From an uncultured Pseudomonadota bacterium (GTDB lineage: Bacteria > Myxococcota_A > UBA796 > GCA-2862545): 7,836 bases of DNA. The position numbers and the translations under genes are program-made. Under the pieces are notes generated by a model. That model was not told the origin of the DNA. It saw only the letters and a program-made list of their open reading frames with translations, and made no database searches. The stretch lies in assembly GCA_937891875.1 (NCBI GenBank), contig CALATR010000732.1, positions 1 through 7,836 of the forward strand, read 5' to 3'. Positions 1 through 5,942 of the stretch are shown one piece after another; positions within the stretch are counted from its first letter, which is position 1, and each line of letters opens with the position of its first letter.

Positions 1-1001
1 ATCTCGAGGCCAGCGGCGGCACCCACGAGCTGGAGGCCATGTTCCAGCTGACCTGGCTGCGCCTGTCCCAGAACCGCTTCGAGCCCCAGGCCCTCGACCG
101 CACCAAGGCCTTCCTCAAGCAGGCGCTGGACGGTCAGCGCACCGTGCCCGAGAACGCCGCGCGCCAGGTGATGGAGGCGAAGTTCTGGAAGGACGATCCC
201 GTCTTCACCCTGCCCAGCAACGAGGAGATCGACGCAGTCACCCTGGAGCAGGCCCGCGAGGTGCTCTCCGACCGGCTGGAGTCGGTGCACGACTGGACCT
301 TCGTCATCACCGGCGACGTGACCGCCGAGGAGGTCGAGCCCCTGGTCACCCGCTGGATCGGCAGCCTCCCTGGCGAGCCCGGAGATCCGGAGCAGCCCAA
401 GCTGGACGTGGGCCACCCCGACGGCGTCACCGTCGAGCGGGTGGTCCGCGGCACCACCGATCGCGCCTCGTTCTCCATGCGCATGTACCACCCGGTGCCC
501 GACCTCTCCCCCGAGCGGGAAATGGCGTTGGAAGCGCTCTCTGGCGTACTGTCCGTGCGCCTGCGCGACGCCCTGCGCGAGGATCTCGGCGGCACCTACG
601 TGCCCGGCGTCTACGGCTGGCTCGCCGAGCGCCCGTCGCCCGAGTGGGTCCAGGCCATCCAGTTCCAGTGCGATCCCGCCCGCGTGGACGAGCTGCGCGC
701 GGTGGTGACGAAGGAGCTGGCCCGCCTCCGGGAGGAGGGCGTGACCGAGGAGGAGCTCGAGACCCAGCGCAAGCTCATGGTGCGCGAATGGGAGCTGGAG
801 CAGCGCCAGATCACCTCCTGGGCCGAGCGCCTGCTCGCGGCCGAGCGCAGGGGCACCCCCGCGGCGAAGCTGTTCGACGTCAAGGGCCTCGCCGAGAGCA
901 TGACCACCGCCCAGCTGCAGGAGCTGGCCAAGCAGTTCCTGGTCGAGGAGCCGCGGGTCGAGGTCGTGCTGGTGCCGGAGACTGCGGACTCCGGGGAATA
1001 A
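1..1001 (+). CDS. PqqL-like M16 zinc metallopeptidase, C-terminal part (5' truncated)
   Basis: The frame is open from the first complete codon at base 3 to TAA at 999-1001, giving 332 residues. Its start lies outside the window, and the ATG at 39 is internal. The first visible residues (GGTHELEAMFQLTWLRL) match the G-G-x-x-x-x-L-E-x-x-x-Q-L-x-x-L signature that opens the second half of PqqL-type M16 peptidases. About residue 192 (bases 576-599) is R-E-D-L-G-G-T-Y, the conserved Arg...Tyr segment of the M16 C-terminal fold. The tail fits the family too: a charged helix around 'LREEGVTEEELETQRK' and a final beta-strand 'VEVVLVPE'. M16 enzymes are clam-shell zinc peptidases; the catalytic HxxEH motif would lie upstream, so activity cannot be judged here. 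PqqL relatives are usually periplasmic or lipoprotein peptidases, which is family knowledge only. The next gene follows on the same strand after 64 bases, so co-transcription is possible. Confidence 0.9.
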   Translation, partial: LEASGGTHELEAMFQLTWLRLSQNRFEPQALDRTKAFLKQALDGQRTVPENAARQVMEAKFWKDDPVFTLPSNEEIDAVTLEQAREVLSDRLESVHDWTFVITGDVTAEEVEPLVTRWIGSLPGEPGDPEQPKLDVGHPDGVTVERVVRGTTDRASFSMRMYHPVPDLSPEREMALEALSGVLSVRLRDALREDLGGTYVPGVYGWLAERPSPEWVQAIQFQCDPARVDELRAVVTKELARLREEGVTEEELETQRKLMVREWELEQRQITSWAERLLAAERRGTPAAKLFDVKGLAESMTTAQLQELAKQFLVEEPRVEVVLVPETADSGE

Positions 1002-1053
1002 ACTCCGCGAGCGATCGAATGGGGTGCCGGCGTCGCGCGTCCAAGCGGGCTCC

Positions 1054-1059
1054 AGGAGG
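1054..1059 (+). promoter_or_regulatory. Shine-Dalgarno site fixing the lipoprotein start
   Basis: A perfect AGGAGG lies 6 bases upstream of the ATG at 1066. It decides between that ATG and an in-frame GTG at 1024, which would add 14 residues ahead of a textbook lipoprotein signal peptide and has no comparable site. Confidence 0.8.
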
Positions 1060-1065
1060 TCCACG

Positions 1066-2961
1066 ATGCGCACGCTCGGCTTGTTGTCGGCGATGATCCT
1101 GCTCTCTGCGTGTGGGGGCAGCATCCCGATCGTGCCCACCGGGAGCGGGAGCCTGGCTGCGGACGGGGACGGCCTGCGGCTGGTGGCGGCGAACGCGACC
1201 GAGGGCAGCCTGTCGATCGTGAACCTGGAGCGAAACGGCGTGGTGGAGGTCGCGGTGGGTCAGGCGCCCACCCGCCTGGTCGTCCTCGGCGAGCGCGCGA
1301 TCGCGACCCTGCGCGGGGAGCGGGCCCTCGTGGAGGTGGACCTGCGCACCGGCGACGTGGCACGCCGGGTGGAGACCGGGCCGGAACCCTACGGCATCGT
1401 CGCCAGCGTGGACGGCACCCGGCTGTACGTGAGCATCTCCCAGGCCGGCGTGGTCGAGGAGCGCGACGCGGACACCCTGGAGGTCCTGCGCACCTTCGTG
1501 GTGGGGGAGGATCCGCGCTGGCTGGCGCTGCACCCCGACGGACACCTGCTGGTCGCCGGACATGGGCGCGGGGAGCAGCTGACTACGATCGATCTCGTGA
1601 CGGACGGGGTCGACGTGCTGCCGCTCCCGGAGCTCTTCACGGACGTCAACGGCGCGCTCGTCCAGGGCGAGGTCCAGCTGGCTGGGCGCGTCACCGGCGA
1701 TCCCATCTTCACCGCCAATGGTCGCCGTCTGGTCGTGCCCACGTTCTACGTCGACCACACCTCGGGCGAGCTGTCCCAGGCCGACCGCTATGACGTGCCC
1801 CGCCCGTCCCAGCCCTACTACAAACAGGCGGGCGTCACCGGACGACTCGACCGCTTCAACGCCGTGCTCGTGCACTACAAGGTCGATCGCAAGGGCGAGC
1901 TGGAGCGCCAGGTCCGCGGCAACCAGCGGATCATCGACGCGGCTCCGGGCCCAGACGGTGCGGTCGTGCGCCAGAGCTACCTGACCAGCGTGGCGGAAGG
2001 TCCCGACGGCGAGGGCTTCCTGGTGACCCTCGAGGCGTCGGACACGGTGCTCTACGTCGACGACGAGTTCAAGGCCGGCTGGATCCGCAAGCAGCGGATC
2101 GGCTTCCCCCAGGCCAGCGCCGTGACCACCGGTCGTGGTCCGGCGGGCGTCGCGGTCCTCGGTCGCAACGCGGTGTACGTGCACGAGGCGCTGGAGCGCA
2201 CCGTCGCGGATGTCGATCAGCGGCAGCTGCGCCGCAACCTCAAGAAGGAGGTGGGGGACTCGGACAACCCGGGCGTGCCGACGTCCCACAGCCAGACCGG
2301 CACGCGCCTGCGGGTCGCCGAGTCGGTGCTCGACCCGGATGTGGAGCTTGGCCGGGTGCTCTTCTACAGCGCCATCAACCCGACCATGGGGGCTGCGGGC
2401 GTGTCCTGCTCCACCTGCCACTACGAGGGTCGCACCGACGGGCTCACCTGGGAGCTGTTCAACGGACCGCGGAACACACCGTCGCTGGCGGGCCCGGTGG
2501 ACGAATTCGGCGTCGTCACGTGGACCAACTCGATCGAGTCCGTTGCGGCGGAGGCCCAGTTCACCGTGCAGCACCGCATGGGCGCGGACTCGCTGCGGGA
2601 GGTGAGCGCGTCCCGTATCGAGGCCTTCCTGGCGGACACCCCGCTGCCGGACCTGCCCGAGATCGACGGCGACGCAGTCGCTCGGGGGCGGGCTGTCTTC
2701 GAGCGGGCCGACGTGGGCTGCGCCGAGTGCCACTCCGGCCCCTACCTGACCGACGGTGAGGCCTACGACCTGTACGGCCTGAAGGGCGTGCGCACGCGCT
2801 CGCTCGTCGGCGTGGCGGCGAGCGCACCGTACCTGCACGATGGTCGGGCGGGCACCCTGCGCGAGGTGCTGGACTCGGCAGCGCAGGGCCAGATGGGCAG
2901 TACCGGACAGCTGTCCGAGCCGGAGCTGTCCGATCTCGAGGCGTATCTTCGTAGTCTCTAG
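1066..2961 (+). CDS. Lipoprotein: beta-propeller fused to a di-haem cytochrome c peroxidase/MauG-like domain
   Basis: The protein is 631 residues. It opens with a short signal peptide and the lipobox L13-S-A-C16; the residue after Cys16 is Gly, so outer-membrane lipidation is likely. Residues about 35-180 show YVTN-like propeller strands with a recurring G-x-x-P at 65, 105 and 147 (spacing 40-42) and again at 356. The segment at about 190-350 is a divergent propeller or insertion. Residues about 420-631 resemble the MauG/CcpA di-haem family: L-G-R-V-L-F-Y at 428-434, CSTCH at 448-452, RNTPSL at 469-474, a linker VQHRMG at 501-506, CAECH at 552-556, APYLHDGR at 587-594, and a candidate distal ligand Met610. 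Two CxxCH motifs imply two covalent haems attached after export. The haem region is about 210 residues, compact for a peroxidase. The physiological reaction (peroxide reduction, amino-acid oxidation or plain electron transfer) cannot be read from sequence. It lies between the M16 gene and the cyclase, all on one strand. Confidence 0.88.
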   Translation: MRTLGLLSAMILLSACGGSIPIVPTGSGSLAADGDGLRLVAANATEGSLSIVNLERNGVVEVAVGQAPTRLVVLGERAIATLRGERALVEVDLRTGDVARRVETGPEPYGIVASVDGTRLYVSISQAGVVEERDADTLEVLRTFVVGEDPRWLALHPDGHLLVAGHGRGEQLTTIDLVTDGVDVLPLPELFTDVNGALVQGEVQLAGRVTGDPIFTANGRRLVVPTFYVDHTSGELSQADRYDVPRPSQPYYKQAGVTGRLDRFNAVLVHYKVDRKGELERQVRGNQRIIDAAPGPDGAVVRQSYLTSVAEGPDGEGFLVTLEASDTVLYVDDEFKAGWIRKQRIGFPQASAVTTGRGPAGVAVLGRNAVYVHEALERTVADVDQRQLRRNLKKEVGDSDNPGVPTSHSQTGTRLRVAESVLDPDVELGRVLFYSAINPTMGAAGVSCSTCHYEGRTDGLTWELFNGPRNTPSLAGPVDEFGVVTWTNSIESVAAEAQFTVQHRMGADSLREVSASRIEAFLADTPLPDLPEIDGDAVARGRAVFERADVGCAECHSGPYLTDGEAYDLYGLKGVRTRSLVGVAASAPYLHDGRAGTLREVLDSAAQGQMGSTGQLSEPELSDLEAYLRSL

Positions 2962-2993
2962 CCGCGCTCTGGCGATGGCATGCGACGGCGGAT

Positions 2994-3040
2994 CCCCTCA
3001 TGTCGGACCGATCCGATCCGACTTCAGGGGTGACCCCCTG
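2994..3040 (+). repeat. Overlapping inverted repeats in the leader of the cyclase gene
   Basis: The 91-base spacer between the cytochrome stop and the chosen cyclase start holds two hairpins that share bases. The first pairs CCCCTCATGTCGGA (2994-3007) with TCCGACTTCAGGGG (3017-3030), 12 of 14 positions, around the 9-base loop CCGATCCGA. The second pairs CAGGGG (3025-3030) with CCCCTG (3035-3040) around TGAC. Both need the CAGGGG segment, so they are mutually exclusive in RNA. No T-tract follows either stem, so this is not a standard intrinsic terminator. It could be a Rho-independent-like stop, an attenuator or translational switch, or a DNA operator. The pairing is seen; the role is inferred. 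Confidence 0.5.
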
Positions 3041-3052
3041 GTCAGGTCTGCC

Positions 3053-4111
3053 GTGAAGCTCTCGATCGTCCCGGAAAATGAAGGCGCCCGTCTTGCAGCC
3101 CTGCAGCGCTACGAGCTGGTCGACCCGGACGATGATCCGGCGATGGACCGGATCACCGAGATGGTCTGCACGGTCCTGAATGTGCCGCTGGCCTCGCTCA
3201 CGGTGGTCGGACGGCAGGACATGTGGTCCATCAGCTGCTGCGGCGTCGATCGCACGGCCATGGGCCGTCGGGACGGGCTCTCCGCCAGCGCCATCCTGAG
3301 CGACGAGCTCACCTACCTCGCGGACGCCCGCCTCGACCCCATCGCGGCGAAGCACCCGAGCGTCGCCGGCCCCCCTCACGTGCGTTTCTTCGCCGCCGCG
3401 CCCCTCGTCACCCCCGACGGCTACCGGATCGGCGCCCTGGTCGCCGCGGACACCCGGCCCCGGCACCTCGCCGAGAGCGAGCGCATGCTGCTGTCTTCGC
3501 TCGCGGAGGTGGCGATGGACAAGCTCGAGCTCCGTCGCGCCCTGCGGGAGGTCGAGCAGCTGCACGAGGAGCTGCGCCACGTGCACGAGGATCTGCTCGA
3601 GCGTGCGGCCCAGGACGGGCTCACCGGTCTGTGGAACCGCTCCGCCATCTTCGACCTGTTCGAGCAGACCCTGCACCGCGCCCAGCGCCAGTCCCAGCCC
3701 TTGTCGATCCTCATGATGGACATCGACCTGTTCAAGCGGGTCAACGACACCCACGGTCACCCCGTCGGCGATCAGGTCCTGCGCGTGGTCGTCGATCGGC
3801 TGGGCCGCTGCCTGCGGCGCAACGACATGCTCGGTCGCATCGGCGGCGAGGAGTTCCTCGCGCTGCTGTGCCCCTGCACCCCCGAGCAGGCCACCGCCCT
3901 GGCCGAGCGCTGCCGCATCGCCGTCTGCAGCGAGCCCATCACGGTTCCGACCGTCGACGGGGACAAGGACATCGACGTGTCCATGAGCTTCGGCGTGGCG
4001 GGCTTCGATGGCGAGCCCGACAGCCTCGACGACCTGATCCTGCGGGCGGACGCGCTGCTGTACCAGTCGAAGGCAGGGGGACGGAACCGGGTCACGTCGG
4101 ACGTGGCGTAG
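3053..4111 (+). CDS. GAF-GGDEF diguanylate cyclase
   Basis: This 352-residue protein should make cyclic di-GMP from two GTP. Residues about 5-155 form a GAF sensor domain of the type that begins 'PENE-x-x-R-L-A-A-L' and contains 'GPPHVRFFAAAPL' (107-119). Residues 156-186 are a signalling coiled coil with a clean 3-4 hydrophobic spacing (L160, A163, V167, L170, L174, V177, L181). The GGDEF domain starts at DGLTGLWNR (188-196). It keeps the metal-binding DID (223-225), the active-site GGEEF (264-268) and an intact I-site R255-x-x-D258 exactly five residues before it, so both catalysis and product inhibition are expected. There is no signal peptide or membrane segment, so it is cytoplasmic; the GAF ligand is unknown. 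The GTG at 3053 was chosen because family members start right before this GAF motif and a weak AGG lies 7-9 bases upstream. An in-frame ATG at 2975 would add 26 residues, lacks an SD site, and would put the inverted repeats inside the gene. Confidence 0.92.
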   Translation: MKLSIVPENEGARLAALQRYELVDPDDDPAMDRITEMVCTVLNVPLASLTVVGRQDMWSISCCGVDRTAMGRRDGLSASAILSDELTYLADARLDPIAAKHPSVAGPPHVRFFAAAPLVTPDGYRIGALVAADTRPRHLAESERMLLSSLAEVAMDKLELRRALREVEQLHEELRHVHEDLLERAAQDGLTGLWNRSAIFDLFEQTLHRAQRQSQPLSILMMDIDLFKRVNDTHGHPVGDQVLRVVVDRLGRCLRRNDMLGRIGGEEFLALLCPCTPEQATALAERCRIAVCSEPITVPTVDGDKDIDVSMSFGVAGFDGEPDSLDDLILRADALLYQSKAGGRNRVTSDVA

Positions 4112-4114
4112 GGT

Positions 4115-4696
4115 CTAGAACCCGACCCCCGCCGTCACCAGCAGGAACGGGACCACCGGGCCGCCCTTGCCGATCACGCTGGGTGCGCCCTTCATGTAGG
4201 CGACGCCGACGTTGGCATCGACCACGGCGTAGGCGCGCTCGTCGAGCCAGTAGCGTCCCTGGCCGCTGATCGAGACCTCCGGTCCGGCGGCCTCGACGGC
4301 ACCCTCCCCCTCGTCACCGAGCACGAAGCCGGGGCGGTCGGAGGTGCGCTGGACCTCGGCGAGTCCGAGTCCGACCAGCGCACTTCCCTGCCAGCGCTCC
4401 TCGGTCTTCTGCCAGACCGCACCGCGGCCGCGGAAGTGCGCCATGTCGGCGATGGGCGCCTGGTGCAGCCAGCCCGAGCCGTTGCCGCACGCCTCGATGG
4501 AGAAGCGCTTGAGGGGGCGCAGCTCCCCACACAGGTAGGGGTGATCGGCGGGGCCGACCGTGGACAGGCCGGAGCGCAGCTCGAACACCTCGTGGCCGGC
4601 GACGGGGCGGGGCACGAAGGTCTCGGCCCGGACGGTCTCGTCGGGCTCGGCGGCGAGGGCGGGGGTCGACAGCAGGGCCAGCAGCAGGATCCGCAT
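4115..4696 (-). CDS. Small exported protein of unknown function, possibly an outer-membrane beta-barrel
   Basis: The product is 193 residues. It begins with a clear signal peptide, MRILLLALLSTPALAAEP, with likely cleavage after ALA (residue 15) or AA. The mature part alternates polar and hydrophobic residues, is rich in Gly and aromatics, and ends in '...FLLVTAGVGF', a terminal Phe on an amphipathic strand as in outer-membrane beta-barrels. Its only two cysteines, Cys56 and Cys70, could form a disulfide. I recognise no family. The ATG at 4696 is chosen for the signal peptide; the frame stays open far upstream, opposite the patatin gene, but that extension is a high-GC artefact. No SD site precedes the ATG. 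The sequence TACGAT (minus strand, 4708-4703) lies 6 bases upstream, so a leaderless transcript is conceivable. The stop faces the cyclase stop across 3 bases. The barrel reading is inference and moderate at best. Confidence 0.75.
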   Translation of the reverse strand: MRILLLALLSTPALAAEPDETVRAETFVPRPVAGHEVFELRSGLSTVGPADHPYLCGELRPLKRFSIEACGNGSGWLHQAPIADMAHFRGRGAVWQKTEERWQGSALVGLGLAEVQRTSDRPGFVLGDEGEGAVEAAGPEVSISGQGRYWLDERAYAVVDANVGVAYMKGAPSVIGKGGPVVPFLLVTAGVGF

Positions 4697-4717
4697 GCAG
4701 CGATCGTAACGTGACCG

Positions 4718-4729
4718 CCCGCAAGCGGG
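4718..4729. promoter_or_regulatory. Palindrome CCCGC-AA-GCGGG in the divergent spacer
   Basis: The 81 bases between the start codons at 4696 (-) and 4778 (+) must hold the promoters of both genes. A perfect 5-base-arm palindrome with an AA centre sits near the middle and could be an operator shared by the two. I see no convincing -35/-10 pair for either direction. In G+C-rich DNA such a palindrome can occur by chance. Confidence 0.25.
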
Positions 4730-4766
4730 TCGCCGTCGTCGCACCCGGCGCAATAGACGACCGCAC

Positions 4767-4771
4767 GGAGG
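4767..4771 (+). promoter_or_regulatory. Shine-Dalgarno site supporting the patatin GTG start
   Basis: GGAGG lies 6 bases upstream of the GTG at 4778. It supports that codon over the in-frame ATG at 4793, which falls just before the GGAARG oxyanion-hole motif and would trim the first beta-strand. Confidence 0.7.
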
Positions 4772-4777
4772 CAGCGC

Positions 4778-5941
4778 GTGGCAGGACTGGGCATGGTGAT
4801 CGCGGGCGGAGCAGCACGAGGCGCCTGGCAGGCCGGGGTCATGCGCTACCTGTTCGAGCGGCTGCCGAAGCACCTCGGCCACCTGCCGTGGCCAGACGTC
4901 ATCTCCGGCAACAGCGTCGGGGCGCTCAACGGGGTGAACGTCGCCGCCCGCAGCCTCGAGCGCGTGCAGACGCTGTCGCACCTGTGGCAGACCATGACCA
5001 TCGAGCAGATCTACCGGGTGCGCCCGCAGGACGTGGTGGCGACGGTCTACAACAGCTTCTGGTCGTCGGGCGCCTTTGCCCTGCTGGACGCCGAGCCTCT
5101 GGCCGACATGGTGCAGCGCATGTTCCCCGAGCGCGAGCTGCGGGAGGCGATCGCGTTTGGTGACACCCGGGCGTTCATCGTCACCGCGACGGAGCTGGAC
5201 ACCGGAATCAATACGTTGTTCCTGGATAGTCACGATCCGGACGTCTGGCTCGAGGCGGCGCCCGGCAGCCAGGTCAAGCGCGGCCACATCACCTTCGAGC
5301 ACTGTCTCGCAAGCGCCGCCCTGCCGCTCCTGTTCGAGCCCGTGCCCATCAACGGGCAGCTGCACGTGGACGGCATGCTGCGCCAGAACACGCCGCTGCG
5401 GCCGGTGATCCAGACTGGCGTCTCCCACATCCTGGTCGTCGGGATCGACAACGCCCACCACCCTCTCGCCATCCAGGGCTCGGTCGTGCCGACGTTTGCG
5501 TTCATCGCCGGCAAGACCATCAACGCGCTGCTCATGGACCCGGTCGACGCGGACATCCGCACGGTGGAGCGCCTGAACGAGGTCGTGCGCTGGGGCCGCA
5601 AGCGCTTCGGCGAAGCGTTCGCCCGGGCCATCGAGGAGGAGCACGGCGTCCGTGAGATCGACATCCTGCGGATCAGCCCGTCGGAGGACCTGGGCTCGGT
5701 CGCGCGCACCGTGTTCCACGCCCACCCGCCCGAGGTGTCGGCCCCGGTGTGGGCGCTGCTCTCGCTCCTCGCCGATCCGGCCAACACCGGCGAGTCGGAC
5801 CTGCTCTCCTACCTGCTCTTCGACCACCACTACACCGCCGAGCTGGAGCGCCTCGGCTACGAAGACGCTGCCAAGCACGAGGAGATGCTGGCCCGCTTCA
5901 TCCTCGCGGCCGAGGCCAGGGCGGCCGAAGAGCGCGGCTGA
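4778..5941 (+). CDS. Patatin-like phospholipase/acyl hydrolase
   Basis: This 387-residue protein has all the patatin landmarks. There is a glycine-rich oxyanion hole, GGAARGAWQAGV (10-21), a nucleophile elbow G44-N-S46-V-G48, and the second dyad residue Asp198 in V-D-G-M-L-R-Q-N-T-P-L. Ser46/Asp198 should form the catalytic dyad that hydrolyses acyl esters of phospholipids or other lipids. The usual DGG/DGA after the Asp reads DGM here, a mild departure. Beyond the patatin core, residues about 240-387 form a mostly helical extension containing 'SEDLG' and 'DLLSYLLFD', a combination I associate with a common bacterial patatin subfamily. No signal peptide or membrane helix is visible, so it is probably cytoplasmic, or secreted by a route not evident from the sequence. 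It is divergent from the small exported protein, and its stop is one base from that of the opposing solenoid gene. Confidence 0.93.
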   Translation: MAGLGMVIAGGAARGAWQAGVMRYLFERLPKHLGHLPWPDVISGNSVGALNGVNVAARSLERVQTLSHLWQTMTIEQIYRVRPQDVVATVYNSFWSSGAFALLDAEPLADMVQRMFPERELREAIAFGDTRAFIVTATELDTGINTLFLDSHDPDVWLEAAPGSQVKRGHITFEHCLASAALPLLFEPVPINGQLHVDGMLRQNTPLRPVIQTGVSHILVVGIDNAHHPLAIQGSVVPTFAFIAGKTINALLMDPVDADIRTVERLNEVVRWGRKRFGEAFARAIEEEHGVREIDILRISPSEDLGSVARTVFHAHPPEVSAPVWALLSLLADPANTGESDLLSYLLFDHHYTAELERLGYEDAAKHEEMLARFILAAEARAAEERG

Positions 5942-5942
5942 C

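Noticed and set aside
1002..1065. A promoter between the M16 gene and the cytochrome gene.
   Set aside because: No -35/-10 pair stands out in the 64 bases. Read-through from the M16 gene is equally plausible.
880..2838. A 652-codon open frame on the minus strand opposite the cytochrome lipoprotein gene.
   Set aside because: It is rich in low-complexity Arg/His/Ala/Val, shows no domain, and mirrors a sense gene with a signal peptide, SD site and haem motifs. Long antisense frames are expected where third positions are almost all G/C.
2994..3030. The spacer hairpin as an intrinsic terminator for the cytochrome gene.
   Set aside because: The stem is followed by TGACCCCC rather than a T-tract, so the intrinsic-terminator criterion fails; it is kept only as an inverted repeat.
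2561..3760. A 399-codon minus-strand open frame across the end of the cytochrome gene and the cyclase.
   Set aside because: No recognisable motif, and it lies opposite unmistakable CAECH and GGEEF motifs.
4111..4123. GGGTCTAGAACCC at the convergent junction as a bidirectional terminator.
   Set aside because: Only four base pairs with no T-tract on either strand.
3223..4269. A 348-codon plus-strand frame overlapping the cyclase in another phase.
   Set aside because: Its product is almost entirely Arg/Ala/Gly/Pro, typical of a frame-shifted reading of G+C-rich coding DNA.
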